From a virus, in IMG/VR virus record IMGVR_UViG_3300001683_000022, positions 1-64,000 of that record: a DNA stretch of 64,000 nt; one strand, written 5' to 3'. Positions 28,401 through 36,184 of the stretch are shown piece after piece. Made by a program: the position numbers and the translations under genes. Position 1 is the stretch's first letter. Each line of letters begins with the position of its first letter. The notes beneath the pieces are model-generated. The model saw only the letters and a list, made by a program, of their open reading frames with translations. It did not search any database and was not told where the DNA came from.

Positions 28401-28463
28401 AATCCGGTGACCCTAATTACACCCATTGTTTCCGAGCTTCCTGCAGTTCAGGCTACTTATTAG
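22410..28463 (+). CDS. Virion RNA polymerase, catalytic and C-terminal part (second frame)
   Basis: The 2017-codon frame has the single-subunit (T7-like) RNA polymerase motifs in N4 vRNAP spacing. They are an xxSGR element with Arg116, motif A REIDGITNG with catalytic Asp262, motif B with Arg391-Lys395-Met399-Phe403-Gly404, and motif C VLNVHDASQ with catalytic Asp677. Phe403 replaces the usual Tyr. Downstream is a HELTHH sequence (His972-Glu973...His976) with an EFIAFG segment about 65 residues later, suggesting a zinc-peptidase domain. Numbering is from the TTG at 22410; ATG 22413 is next, and neither has a ribosome site nearby. The frame is open from 22398, so it is probably read by fusion with the upstream frame. 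Confidence 0.92.
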   Translation: MMWVTTDKDVSQTLKGTLQDTSTTQREGLLKQSQVENKVFTKMVDMVNLIGRDAILAIIGNVTEDDLSQEHITRRKGIESNNKSLERGVDDFKAFQESLTADEIFYLLHNVWRSGRIGVNGKINNQTNKYMRWMFGPKSWEVEIDVKKNDEKLGQFKLAILESFGIKIEHLKNIEEVESKFQEVYDKFSKNTNMGFVRLHAKKNSEESTSEGVDIIVKAVKDAGEGMHSFAGLIALREYHYAVSEDSKRSTKFTTTLSREIDGITNGVLIGLVLMGGGKNFDEMRPKLEAAGLFPDPTMDYQKWYNAVESGDIVHDDLYEGLTRDIISGKATAKKLITNPKSLIKDHPVHKHYTKLVSLSGNAQNAIDVIDTTFSIVGDIIADGTITKIGRKLFKYPLMITLFGASVNKVADALAEETIEKIYDLGMKAEDTSNNSAKQERLFTEVNNYIATLLGNTETKIVNGRARDFTFTPTQVNILSGKVSAMYRGLLQESLEKNYGDFIRNRATFNSVFEVIQRTFDLMFEKKYAEKLKEINANKEGVTPILALSKEATIALVKSLRDFHPSLKHALSDENIETELSFLKGKYKPDYSETHTTQVQYASPHKPERKFYQKSTETGMWEDYIKDDSVTSAVGHGTSYQLEDPGLSPTITLIHNTDSTVPISVFNAGFEVLNVHDASQGALDVIADMAETMNASLATSMFDHDVFGAALASLNRAIDSLDATDKKKIDNLIAGSGGSSLNPLSNYFLDSNGDGIFLSLEEYIDSIQGVGEEANLVTAEINDRVGKVANYSGMVGSNRGKSTDSTSGHDSDVTNLIEEVNEGKPLTLEEYFDKQRKEHDLSDSTEPSQTVIASWMKGYDQLGSTDKAQPFDFKGEPTRKLTGANTESTFESLGKIDKQNSDSTAHTTHLRGVIHNLINKVITPLELYVQRTKEQNSGGFDPAYNRMVVNVSNTTSPTASGIQMSAQTVFVHELTHHITESALENKVENQLIINRITRLFNHVNDSLSEADRTKYAYIFDNQNHTEVKEVTALGSVATGTKNNGIKEFIAFGMSEPGFIKLLSEMDTPKSAKIFGDTISGTISNIFNLLMDLWQTKVKNNNGKVSTELDLLVAKLSTAHIKQSNILFRQFEITNGMDLKAAQIIRDTVLAPIHKFLSSQAVQNSKKKSISNIGKIAEKITKVSFKGFQRAVGDSLLLADITEKSLLRSLVTEAVGNTVDVAKYHTLLSASKKFIDTLREEIATTVDKFLRESFVGGSVDAKTSVAITKVILKGDMEALFNLYEVEQIQDYLDNENKLNTQIQTVEDRLVTRTEGNYYINNSRSLGHFMVTGQHLIDGAGLHNVEQIAKQLSIRKGRNLEQDQKSLKEDLTRLSRLYALKYSSTAHKDLVAKSIKAEFAESKEENGILNTIKQHRDYKKDQLDRILGGNEILVVDGGIKENYNPHTSAVIATAIEGQKLLKQGFTRSANPIKGSKLDKGGVKYMYYSDVAGVDTYNKMIVSMTSKNSELSDIPTGYASVDGLRNYMGQQLISKLDRVALDKEVSKQRRSIIVDPQPSSFIPSFNRKGVFVGAKYAITEAEKDSILQKNNSFSNVLGSMSASISDKVNTEAINKEAVDIAYKDFKDNYAKNPNAFVDVSKTSKDPAYRETYNILPSEMKKYMKETWGTDGFLIRREVVSTFFGYRKLSITNWIRPSTDLEKINHKITRIIGDSLYKNLNFNKVKTVENVWQEVIKTTKDTIVIKNLSTLTGNIASNNWLLWLSGVDKADIYKYQAIGVVALQSYLKDSVKLGQLELRLKHNPNVAGIKSKINNLKHQIASNPVKPMVDSGIFQTIVEDIANDTELYTYKSKLDEIVEPLTNRINSKVKEGVSQVAMTHDTQLYKFLRDSTQYSDFIARFALHQHNLKKGMSEADSLVDIVDSFINYDLPTHPLLQYGNDMGLIMFTKFFIRIQKVILKKVGKAPARFLGLQMLEMFTYNQADITDAIGTPDAIYNKFHFNPVTLITPIVSELPAVQATY

Positions 28464-28635
28464 CTTCTTTCTCTGTTTCGCAATAATCTATGTAGACTTT
28501 AATACCTATGTAGATTGTTGCAAATACAGAAACCATTCCCACTAGGATAACTAACACCGGCATAAACATTATTAAGCAAAGAATAAATATCAATACTAAT
28601 AAGGCTAATATCCCTGCCGCTATATCCTTAACCAT
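28453..28635 (-). CDS. Small membrane protein (two helices)
   Basis: The 60-residue product is almost entirely two hydrophobic helices (about 5-25 and 28-50) with a charged C-terminal tail. Size and layout are holin-like, but position among replication genes gives no direct support. It overlaps the end of the virion RNA polymerase gene tail to tail by 11 bp and its ATG overlaps the upstream stop (TAATG). Confidence 0.65.
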   Translation of the reverse strand: MVKDIAAGILALLVLIFILCLIMFMPVLVILVGMVSVFATIYIGIKVYIDYCETEKEANK

Positions 28636-28913
28636 TACCGATTAAAAATATTAGTATCATCTGAAGGTTCTTCTGCCGTTACTTGCTCCTCTTCCTCTAC
28701 AGTATCTTCTACATAGGTATTTTGTGCTATAGATTGGATTTGTGCTGTAGGGGTAGAGATATCAATATTAGCTGAGAAGCCATTAGAACCTCTTCCTGCT
28801 GTGATAGATACATCTACGTCCTTACCTTTAAGAGATAAGCCTTGTGCTGCTACATACGCTACTAGAGCATCTCTGATGGCTTCTGCATCTACTGTTATGG
28901 ACAATTTTGCCAT
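28635..28913 (-). CDS. Small conserved protein with acidic tail
   Basis: The 92-residue protein has a compact N-terminal domain (AEAIRDALVAYVAAQGL, then VDVSITAGRGSNG) and a very acidic tail (VEEEEQ...EEPSDDTNIF). An acidic tip is common in proteins that dock onto ssDNA-binding or replication partners. The function is not known. It is coupled to the downstream membrane protein gene. Confidence 0.6.
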   Translation of the reverse strand: MAKLSITVDAEAIRDALVAYVAAQGLSLKGKDVDVSITAGRGSNGFSANIDISTPTAQIQSIAQNTYVEDTVEEEEQVTAEEPSDDTNIFNR

Positions 28914-29121
28914 TGTTTTTCCTTAATTAAATTAAAATAAAGTAGTCTTTCCTACCAGTCAAATAGTCACTTATGGGGGATATGTTTTCAACACCAATTC
29001 ACTGAAAGCCTACCCTTATTCCTTTTACGGCTTATTGAGGTTTGGTCGGAGTGCGTATAAGCCTATCTGCAGAAGTTATTTACCCCACTGGTTCTGCTAT
29101 GGGTGGTCATCTAAAGCTAAC
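28914..29121 (-). other. 208-bp non-coding stretch with inverted repeats
   Basis: No convincing reading frame was found on either strand. A perfect 7-bp inverted repeat GGCTTAT (29029-29035) / ATAAGCC (29057-29063) encloses a 21-base loop, and a second imperfect hairpin with ACC/GGT arms lies near 29092-29117. No tRNA could be folded. It may hold an RNA element, promoter or origin; I cannot decide. Confidence 0.4.
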
Positions 29122-29601
29122 TTAAATCCTATACTTGTATGCAGCATATACAGCAATCATTAGGGCATCACTCCGTCCGTCTAAGAGTCCCCCCCTTGGG
29201 CCATATATATCAGCATCTGGAAACATACGTTCACAAATACCTGCCACATCTTTCTTTATTTCTTTACCTTTTGCCTTTACTCCCACATGCTTCTGCCATA
29301 TTTTAGGGGTTACCCTATCAATACCAGCGCCTGTGCCTTGGATTATTCCGGTAATTAAACCTGTATTATATCCAAAGTTAAAATTACTTTTAGCAGATAC
29401 ACCAAAGATTGAATGTACATCCTCAATCACGGTAATTACTAAATTTAGTTCTGACTGCGCTTGACTAAAGAACTGTGCAATATCTTTTGGTTTAGCCACA
29501 GTAGACATAAAATGAATCTTCTTGGTTTCAGGTATATATATACAGATGGATCCTGAGGCTCCAGGATCCACTGAACCGTATGCTGTAAGCATCTTAGTCA
29601 T
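29122..29601 (-). CDS. RuvC-like Holliday junction resolvase
   Basis: The 159-residue product has the RNase-H-fold resolvase pattern. Asp12 lies in SVDPGASGS, Glu in VIEDVH (about residue 61), and a C-terminal Asp in LDGRSDALMIA. A conserved TPKIWQKHVG segment lies between them, as in phage RuvC-like enzymes. It would cut branched intermediates of replicating phage DNA before packaging. It lies in the replication/recombination cluster beside SSB. Confidence 0.85.
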   Translation of the reverse strand: MTKMLTAYGSVDPGASGSICIYIPETKKIHFMSTVAKPKDIAQFFSQAQSELNLVITVIEDVHSIFGVSAKSNFNFGYNTGLITGIIQGTGAGIDRVTPKIWQKHVGVKAKGKEIKKDVAGICERMFPDADIYGPRGGLLDGRSDALMIAVYAAYKYRI

Positions 29602-29614
29602 ATATATAACTTAT

Positions 29615-30334
29615 TTAAGACCTATCAAACATACCTGATTTAGTTCCTGTAGGGGCTCCTAAGGTAGCTCCTGAAGCTTTTACACCTACAGATCTATTAC
29701 GAGTCTTGCCATCCCATCTTTCTTTCCATGTGTCAATAAAAGAGGCAACAGCTACCTGAGCTTTTAACTCTACAGTTGTCATACGGTCTGAAGTACGAAA
29801 TACTTTATCCACTTCATTTTCATCACGCGTTTCACCTGATGGGACATACTTACCTTCACCATTCTTAATGTTCTTATCAACAGTTTGCTTAATTACACCT
29901 AGAGTAATATCTTGGTTTAATAAATCCATAATCATTAAGACTTTAGTAGGTACTTCTTTACGTAAAGAAAAGTCAAAAACATTAACCATTTTCTCTTCAG
30001 TATCTAACTCTGTAATACCTTTACCTACAGACAATAAACCAATGTCATCTACTGCTGTATAGCCAGGCAAGAAATGTTCAGTACCATTTCTATCTTTATA
30101 TGTAGTTTTTTGGCCTTTAGCTTTACCGCTAGTTACCCAGAATGTTTGGCGCAATGTATTACCATTACCTTTAAAGGTAATATTTACACTGGTAGCTCCA
30201 CCAGCACTTTCACCAAAATAGGCTGTATCAATCTTTAAATCATGGATACCTGTTTCTAATAAGAAGCTTCCACCTACTGTGTCTCTGGCTTCTGCTACAT
30301 TTGAAGGTACTGCTACTTTTGTTAATGGGTTCAT
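29615..30334 (-). CDS. Single-stranded DNA-binding protein (N4 gp45-like)
   Basis: The 239-residue product matches podoviral SSBs of N4 type. Conserved blocks are VNITFKGNGNTLRQTFWVTS, KAKGQKTTY, FLPGYTAVDDIGLLSVGK, KEVPTKVLMIMDLL and SGETRDENEVDKVF. The C terminus is Gly/Ser-rich and ends DRS. In N4 the SSB also activates host sigma70 RNA polymerase at late promoters, so this protein may link replication with late transcription. Position next to HU and Sak4-like genes fits. Confidence 0.85.
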   Translation of the reverse strand: MNPLTKVAVPSNVAEARDTVGGSFLLETGIHDLKIDTAYFGESAGGATSVNITFKGNGNTLRQTFWVTSGKAKGQKTTYKDRNGTEHFLPGYTAVDDIGLLSVGKGITELDTEEKMVNVFDFSLRKEVPTKVLMIMDLLNQDITLGVIKQTVDKNIKNGEGKYVPSGETRDENEVDKVFRTSDRMTTVELKAQVAVASFIDTWKERWDGKTRNRSVGVKASGATLGAPTGTKSGMFDRS

Positions 30335-30344
30335 TTATTTTTTC

Positions 30345-30608
30345 CTATTTTAAAATTGTTTCTGATAATTTACATAGAGCTACAGTCTTTTCAGATATAA
30401 TAATTTTAGCCCCTGTTTTGGGATGTCTACCTGATCTTTCTGCACGTAGTTTAGTAGAATATTTTCCAAAACCTACGAGGACTACTTCTCCTCCATTTTT
30501 TAATTCTTCAGTTATTTGGGCTGTAATACTATCCAAAATTAAACCAACAGTACGTTGACTTTCCTCAGATGTTTTAGCAACTGCTTGAACTAATTCTCGC
30601 TTATTCAT
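30345..30608 (-). CDS. HU-family DNA-binding protein
   Basis: The 87-residue product starts MNKRELVQAVA, has the VVLVGFGKYSTKLRAERSGRHPKTGA arm and ends with the usual short helix; length is exactly that of HU/IHF subunits. The arm lacks the usual RNP triplet but keeps R-x-G-R-HPKTG. It would bend and compact phage DNA. Confidence 0.93.
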   Translation of the reverse strand: MNKRELVQAVAKTSEESQRTVGLILDSITAQITEELKNGGEVVLVGFGKYSTKLRAERSGRHPKTGAKIIISEKTVALCKLSETILK

Positions 30609-30615
30609 ATGTTTC

Positions 30616-30804
30616 CTATTTATAAAATAAAATTCTTTTACTTAAAATTGCACCATACATTTCCATATGGAACATTTGAGTACCTAAATATGCTTGCTCT
30701 ATTAATGGCAATTCTTTAAAGGCATCTGTAGTAAGAAATCCTAATAATGCAGACATCTTAGTTTGTAATTCCTCTAGTTCATGGATCGTTCTTTCTATAT
30801 GCAT
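30616..30804 (-). CDS. Small helical phage protein (crAss001_48-like)
   Basis: The 62-residue protein is all-helical with a pattern E-x3-EL-x2-K, FL, FKELPLIEQAYLGTQ and MYGAILSKRI. It resembles the widespread small phage family related to crAss001 protein 48. That assignment is from pattern memory. Function unknown. Confidence 0.6.
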   Translation of the reverse strand: MHIERTIHELEELQTKMSALLGFLTTDAFKELPLIEQAYLGTQMFHMEMYGAILSKRILFYK

Positions 30805-30818
30805 TTCTGTTAATCCTC

Positions 30819-31541
30819 TTAATTATAATAGTCGTGAAGTCTATCCACCACTAATTGAATATCATTATCAATATATGTCTCTTTAGTCTCCCACATACCT
30901 AAAGATCCTCGAATACGTTCATTAACAGTTTCTTTAGTTAGTTTGGTTTGATATACATACTTAAAACCTAACATTTCTTCTTCTTCTGTTATGTTTAAAA
31001 GTCCTGAGGTGTAACCCTCAAGTCTCTTAAGAGGTACTTTTTTGGTACTTACTACAGTAGCGAAATAGCTCTCAATACCTTGATTCATTAATGATCCTTT
31101 TACCTTAACTAAGGTTTCCGATATCATTTCAGATTCATTCATTACATCCATGGTATGCGCAGTAAAGATTACATTCTTAGAAGATTTAGCTACATACTGA
31201 GACATAAGATTCTTAAAGAATTGGGCATACTCCCCCCATGCTTTCATTCCATTGGTTGCAGTAAGTACATGCACGGACTCATACATATCCATCATATATG
31301 TCATGGAATCTACAATAATAGTATGAATATCTTCTTGGTCTTCAGCTGTTAGAAACGCTTCGTATACCTGATGAGGGTCAGTGATTATAATTTCCCAAAA
31401 GTCATTCTTAAATGGTAAATGTTTACCTGATTCACAGTTAAGGTACATCACCCCTTTAGGGTTAGGCATGTTTCGTAAACTGGCACTTTTTCCTGTGGCT
31501 GACTTACCACTGATAAGGACTAGATTGTTATTTATACTCAT
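30819..31541 (-). CDS. RecA-like ATPase, Sak4-type recombinase (N4 gp44-like)
   Basis: The 240-residue product is a P-loop ATPase with Walker A GKSATGKS (residues 12-19) and Walker B TIIVDSMTY. Size and order match Sak4-type recombination ATPases and N4 gp44. It probably works with the SSB and the Cas4-like nuclease in single-strand annealing during replication. Its ATG overlaps the stop of the primase gene by 4 bp. Confidence 0.8.
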   Translation of the reverse strand: MSINNNLVLISGKSATGKSASLRNMPNPKGVMYLNCESGKHLPFKNDFWEIIITDPHQVYEAFLTAEDQEDIHTIIVDSMTYMMDMYESVHVLTATNGMKAWGEYAQFFKNLMSQYVAKSSKNVIFTAHTMDVMNESEMISETLVKVKGSLMNQGIESYFATVVSTKKVPLKRLEGYTSGLLNITEEEEMLGFKYVYQTKLTKETVNERIRGSLGMWETKETYIDNDIQLVVDRLHDYYN

Positions 31542-33688
31542 TTACTTTCTCTTTTAATTATTGCTTTAAATACTGAAACCATTATGGTTGCTCCTATTTC
31601 CGCATCATCTAACTTATTTGGTAATTTGTTATTTAATGCAAGCACCTGAGTCTTAATAGCCTCTAGGTCTAAACCAGAGTCAACCAACATTAGGCCATAT
31701 TTAATTAATTGGTTTGATCTATTACCTTCTGTGGTCTTAGTACAAAACCATCTTTCAATATTACTTAACGAGGTGTTGTCTAATGCTACTTGTTTACGTT
31801 GTTCATTCTTACTTGTCTTAGGTATAAACAGTAAGGCATCTAATACCTCACCATAGTTATACTCAAAATGTCCTGGACAACTTAACCATTTACGAGATCT
31901 CTGATTGGTTTGATCGTCTACCCCAAAAGGTAGCCACTCATATACATTTTTCATGAACTCTTTAAAATCTTTGTTATCCAGCCTAAGTTCATGGGAAATA
32001 GGTAAAATAATTCTATATCTATTTACTTTTTCAGTATGCCTTTTAGTTGTATGGATTAAATAGGTGTATTCTTTTAATAGTAATTTTGCTGTAGCTAACG
32101 AACATCCATCATCTACATCAATTGTTACCATATTAAATCCAGCTATTACGTTTTCCTCTAATCTATAATTATTAGTAAATGTATGATTTACCCAATGTAA
32201 TCCTGAGGCATTTGTAAGCTTGTGGAGCTCCGAAAACTTAGCCGACTGTGGAATGTACCCTTCAGCTAATTGTGTGCTGTAGGATAGCGTCATATGCTCC
32301 AGAGTAGTCTCTTTCAGTGACTCTCCCTTAAGAAACTCAATACCATCAAGATAATGCTTCTTAATAATAATATTATTCTTGTAGCCATATGCAGTAGCTA
32401 AAGTCATCATCTCTCTTTTTTGAGATTCAGATCCTTTATAAAATGCAAGATCCTCTACCAGATCCACATGAGTTACTTCTCTTTCTACGGAGGATATATA
32501 CTTTGCTAATTTCACATAATTACGATCCCTAGTAATAATTTTTGTAAATGCTACACCAGAATCCTCTGTAAGCTTAATAGCGTTGTATAGTACCTCTTCA
32601 GTTATTTCAAAATTGCCTTGGATAAAGGCATAAGTACCTGCAAGTTTAAGCGTTTTAAAATACCTATGAGATAGTTCAGCTTTTTTAATTTCTTCGTGCT
32701 CAGCAAGCTTAGCTGCCCGCATTTCACAATGCATCTTATATTCAATAAGTAAAATACTTACTTCTTTAGATAGAACTAAAGTTTTATTAAAATTAACGCC
32801 ATCAGCAATGTTACCTAAGTAATCTGAGATATCTGTTAAAGTATTGACTGCACTAACATCTGTAAGCATGTCATACACCTGCTCTGCAGTTAAATCACCA
32901 GATATAGGATTAAGATCTGATGTACCAAAGAAGCATCTTCTAGCATACCCAGTGGATAGCATTTCCATAAATTCTTCTTCAACTTTACCCCCGTTAAATA
33001 ACTTAACAGGTGTACCAAATAGCATCATATTAGTTGGAGTCCTTCCATCTATCTCCTCACTTCTGATATTTTCAGCCGTATTCTTAGTAAGTTTCTGCTT
33101 AATTTTTCCTACATCGTAGAGTTCTAAATAAGTATTAAGCACCTCAACATTACCAACAAGATTTGAACCAATCTCATCTATTTCCATATTCATGGATCCA
33201 GCTTCGGCCATAAGAAGCTTATGTCTCATCTGTTTAACTGCTGCAGGTGTTCCACTATCAAAGGAAAAAGGTAAGTGACCTAAATTATCAAACTCTTTTT
33301 GTACCTTAATTAACTCCTCACCCTGATCGCTAGCCTTCTTATTGGATCTAACTATGGAAAGCTTGGTTAAATTTATATCTGCCAATAGTGGGAAAGTTTC
33401 TCCCATAAATCTTTCCCTAAATTGATTTAATACTTGCTCCTCTAATATATTTGTTGCATGACCTTTACCAAAACCAGATACGCCTAAATTAATTGCATAC
33501 ATACTTACAGGTATATCACCTCTATCATGAGTTTTAATATTACATCTCATCATAGAAGCTACCTTAGTTAAATAGTACGCAACCAATATCCTAAAAAAGA
33601 GTGGCTCATCATTTTGGGTTCTTTGGCACAATACTTTTACTATTTTTTCTGCAGGTTCAAAGTAATTTATCTTAGTTAGATCTTTCAT
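31538..33688 (-). CDS. Primase with P-loop domain (N4 gp43-like)
   Basis: The 716-residue protein has an N-terminal ATPase domain (DUF3987-like) with P-loop GVSGFGKG (residues 69-76, Lys75), in which Gly replaces the usual Ser/Thr. The C-terminal half shows archaeo-eukaryotic-primase-like motifs: Asp524-x-Asp526 in TIDVDDG, His546 in YLIHTTKRH, and Asp591-Asp592 in FGVDDQ. Size matches the N4 primase gp43. No separate DnaB-type helicase is seen in the window, so this protein may supply motor activity too. Confidence 0.8.
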   Translation of the reverse strand: MKDLTKINYFEPAEKIVKVLCQRTQNDEPLFFRILVAYYLTKVASMMRCNIKTHDRGDIPVSMYAINLGVSGFGKGHATNILEEQVLNQFRERFMGETFPLLADINLTKLSIVRSNKKASDQGEELIKVQKEFDNLGHLPFSFDSGTPAAVKQMRHKLLMAEAGSMNMEIDEIGSNLVGNVEVLNTYLELYDVGKIKQKLTKNTAENIRSEEIDGRTPTNMMLFGTPVKLFNGGKVEEEFMEMLSTGYARRCFFGTSDLNPISGDLTAEQVYDMLTDVSAVNTLTDISDYLGNIADGVNFNKTLVLSKEVSILLIEYKMHCEMRAAKLAEHEEIKKAELSHRYFKTLKLAGTYAFIQGNFEITEEVLYNAIKLTEDSGVAFTKIITRDRNYVKLAKYISSVEREVTHVDLVEDLAFYKGSESQKREMMTLATAYGYKNNIIIKKHYLDGIEFLKGESLKETTLEHMTLSYSTQLAEGYIPQSAKFSELHKLTNASGLHWVNHTFTNNYRLEENVIAGFNMVTIDVDDGCSLATAKLLLKEYTYLIHTTKRHTEKVNRYRIILPISHELRLDNKDFKEFMKNVYEWLPFGVDDQTNQRSRKWLSCPGHFEYNYGEVLDALLFIPKTSKNEQRKQVALDNTSLSNIERWFCTKTTEGNRSNQLIKYGLMLVDSGLDLEAIKTQVLALNNKLPNKLDDAEIGATIMVSVFKAIIKRESK

Positions 33689-34348
33689 TTAATCTCCAAA
33701 TAATTTCTTAGTGGCCTCTGTAGGTAAAGAATCTCTATAAACACCGTTAGTCCAAATATTGCTATATGAGGTACTTGATTTATGTAGCCCAAAATGTTTA
33801 TTTAGATTAGCTACCAAAATCCTATACGGTACGCGGTATCCCAATTCTTTTCTCATAATGTTATGGGCCGCATATTCTTGACAAATATAATCATGATCTT
33901 CTCGAGTAAATATGAATTTATCCATAACCCTCTTAGGTTTTTGTACTTCTACTGCGATAGGATTTTCTTCTTCTTCTTCATCGTTTGAACTAAATACATC
34001 ATTAAACATTTGAGAGGTTTTAGAAGATAAATCATCTAAAGTTTCAGATAGAGTATTTGTAATTTCTGGTGCAAGTTTATCTACTAAAGCTACTCCTACA
34101 GCTACGCCCAAATTCTTCAATAGAAGCTGTAACATGCAATTCTCCTTATATTTTTTAAATTCTAATTCTGCTGTATCCCAATAGCTTGGCCCTTCATCAG
34201 TTTTAGAGGAATTAAATCCATCAAAAAAATTCGTTACATATACTGTACTTGTTTTAGTTACTGATCTATCCATGTATTGGCATACTTTTTCTTGTAAATC
34301 TTCTTTTATTAAGTACTCCATAAAAATACTATCTACTACTTTTAACAT
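33689..34348 (-). CDS. Hypothetical replication-cluster protein
   Basis: The 219-residue product has a helical N-terminal half, an acidic linker (SSNDEEEEENP, about 123-133) and a basic aromatic C-terminal domain (KFIFTREDHDYICQEYAAHNIMRK onwards) that could bind nucleic acid. It lies between primase and Cas4-like nuclease, with start and stop joined to neighbours by 0-1 bp. I do not recognise the family. Confidence 0.7.
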   Translation of the reverse strand: MLKVVDSIFMEYLIKEDLQEKVCQYMDRSVTKTSTVYVTNFFDGFNSSKTDEGPSYWDTAELEFKKYKENCMLQLLLKNLGVAVGVALVDKLAPEITNTLSETLDDLSSKTSQMFNDVFSSNDEEEEENPIAVEVQKPKRVMDKFIFTREDHDYICQEYAAHNIMRKELGYRVPYRILVANLNKHFGLHKSSTSYSNIWTNGVYRDSLPTEATKKLFGD

Positions 34349-35328
34349 TAAGCTAACCTTCCTTCTTGTTGTAATTTTTTAAATTGGCTACAGATTGCGG
34401 AGCAATCACAATAGTTACATGCTTTAACTTTACCTCTAATTTCTTTCACAATACCTACACCACCATCACCCATTAATCTTTCGTGAGCTAATATGGGATC
34501 ACTGAAGTTCTTAGTACTTCTAGCAGTCTTATTGGGATCTTTGTAATACTTCCATTTAGTTTCCCCTTCCCATAAGTCTTCTTTGGAACACTCGGGAATG
34601 TCCGCTTCAGCGGAAAGTAGGTGTTTATTAATTAGAGCTAATTTATTTTTAATAAACATTTCCGTCTCAGGTAAAGACATTAAATTATAAGACTGTTCGA
34701 GTAACTTAGATTTTGGATAATCCTTTTGGGTCATTGAAGCTAATTTAGACCAATCAGTGAAAGCAAAAAGAATACTCATTACATTATCTGTAATAATTGT
34801 TGGGTTTAACCATCTATAAATACTTGCTTGCTGTATGTACTTAGTGTCATTGGATTTGCTTATATAAGAGTATGTACCTGTTGTTTTTAGGTCATGTACT
34901 TTTCCTTCGAGCACTAAATCAAACTGTCCTGATATTGTCCAACCAGCTATAAGCTTGTTAGTACGTATTTCAAGGTAAACAGGTATAATTGAATCATCTG
35001 CATCTAACTCCTCCTTAGAGGGGTTTATACGGACAGCATCAACTATTTTTTTGGGATAACCTAAGTCAGTCATTGCTTGCTTATGATTATTTGCCCATGA
35101 AGCCTCTAAACCGCTGTGAATAGCTGTACCTATACAGGAAGCTATCTTTGTAGAAATATCAGACATACCAGAACCTTTAGGTACTCTTGTAGCCAAAATA
35201 ATTTGTTTTAATGGCTTAAGAAGAGAGGTAGTAGATATTGTCTTTGGATCATCATTATGCGCATAATTGTCAGTTGCTAGAAATACAGCCAGTGACAATG
35301 GTATTGCCTCATTATTTGTATACTTCAT
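34348..35328 (-). CDS. Cas4/RecB-like exonuclease with Fe-S cluster
   Basis: The 326-residue product is a PD-(D/E)xK nuclease. His71 in GTAIHSGLE, Asp137 in GQFDLVLEG and Asp146-x-Lys148 in VHDLK make the active site. Four Cys for an iron-sulphur cluster are present: Cys65 and the C-terminal trio Cys304-x2-Cys307-x5-Cys313, the Cas4/AddB arrangement. No cas1 or CRISPR array is nearby, so this is a phage recombination nuclease producing 3' tails rather than an adaptation protein. Confidence 0.85.
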   Translation of the reverse strand: MKYTNNEAIPLSLAVFLATDNYAHNDDPKTISTTSLLKPLKQIILATRVPKGSGMSDISTKIASCIGTAIHSGLEASWANNHKQAMTDLGYPKKIVDAVRINPSKEELDADDSIIPVYLEIRTNKLIAGWTISGQFDLVLEGKVHDLKTTGTYSYISKSNDTKYIQQASIYRWLNPTIITDNVMSILFAFTDWSKLASMTQKDYPKSKLLEQSYNLMSLPETEMFIKNKLALINKHLLSAEADIPECSKEDLWEGETKWKYYKDPNKTARSTKNFSDPILAHERLMGDGGVGIVKEIRGKVKACNYCDCSAICSQFKKLQQEGRLA

Positions 35329-35341
35329 TTGATTCCTTTAA

Positions 35342-36184
35342 TTAGAAAAGAGGAATATGGTAGCGAGCACCCCTCTTTTTATTTTCAATTTCTTGTCTTA
35401 ATTGTTGCCATCCATTAAAATTTCCATGTCTTCCATTTATTGGTGTAGCCACATGTTCAAACGGACTTGCATGAATTGGATCAGATTCAACTAATCTATC
35501 CCAGATATTTAAGGCTTTCTCTTTGGAGGTATTTAATACTCTATAAGATACTTGAGCACAACAACTAGCAGAGATACGTTTTGCATCTTCTACTGTGTAG
35601 TCGTTCTCATAAACTAACGTATGTTTATTTCGTTTATGGGCAACATACGGTGTATGCCATTCCCCTTTTCTCAGGGTTTCTGGCGTACTTTGTGATAATT
35701 TAAGACGTATCAAATTAGCTAAGTCTTGTATCTCGGGTTGAGCATCCTTATGGCATCTTAACTTAAAGAAATTATCCCATTCTGTAGAGGTAATAACTAC
35801 TTTGATATACGAACAATATTCTGTATTTCTGTTAGCTAATTGTTTATGTACCCCTAGAAAACTCATAAGAGCCGACCCAAAGAGATTTAACTTAATGCCT
35901 AACTTCCATACTATCTTGGCTAATACAGCCTGTAAGCCTTTTAACTGGGTCTTTGCTTGCATACCCCTCTGATCCTTACCCCAATAGGTAGGAATATAGG
36001 GGGAAGTACTAATATGCTTCCTCATGGATTTACCTGGGATAGCCCTACTACTAGAAGCATTACGAGAGAACACCCTATGAGTCATTAATTCCGAGTGACA
36101 TAACCTTGGGTATTCACACTCTATTGTTGTTATTCTTTTTCCGTTAAGAGATATAGAATCTGCTACTACTTTTACTATGGTCAT
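35342..36184 (-). CDS. thyX: Flavin-dependent thymidylate synthase ThyX
   Basis: The 280-residue protein contains the ThyX signature region HRVFSRNASSSR (residues 36-47), a diverged form of RHRxxSxNExSxR in which the Glu is replaced. It also has C-terminal QVSYRVLNTSKEKA and SPFEHVATP segments. It makes dTMP from dUMP with FAD, NADPH and methylene-folate. Its ATG overlaps the stop of the MazG-like gene (ATGA), giving a nucleotide-supply pair that complements the class II RNR. Confidence 0.92.
   Translation of the reverse strand: MTIVKVVADSISLNGKRITTIECEYPRLCHSELMTHRVFSRNASSSRAIPGKSMRKHISTSPYIPTYWGKDQRGMQAKTQLKGLQAVLAKIVWKLGIKLNLFGSALMSFLGVHKQLANRNTEYCSYIKVVITSTEWDNFFKLRCHKDAQPEIQDLANLIRLKLSQSTPETLRKGEWHTPYVAHKRNKHTLVYENDYTVEDAKRISASCCAQVSYRVLNTSKEKALNIWDRLVESDPIHASPFEHVATPINGRHGNFNGWQQLRQEIENKKRGARYHIPLF

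Noticed and set aside
28914-29121. tRNA gene in the gap
   Set aside because: No acceptor stem with matching T-arm and anticodon arm could be folded on either strand.
34348-35328. Cas4-like nuclease as sign of a CRISPR adaptation module
   Set aside because: No Cas1/Cas2 gene and no repeat-spacer array were seen in the window; phages often carry Cas4/RecB-like nucleases for recombination.
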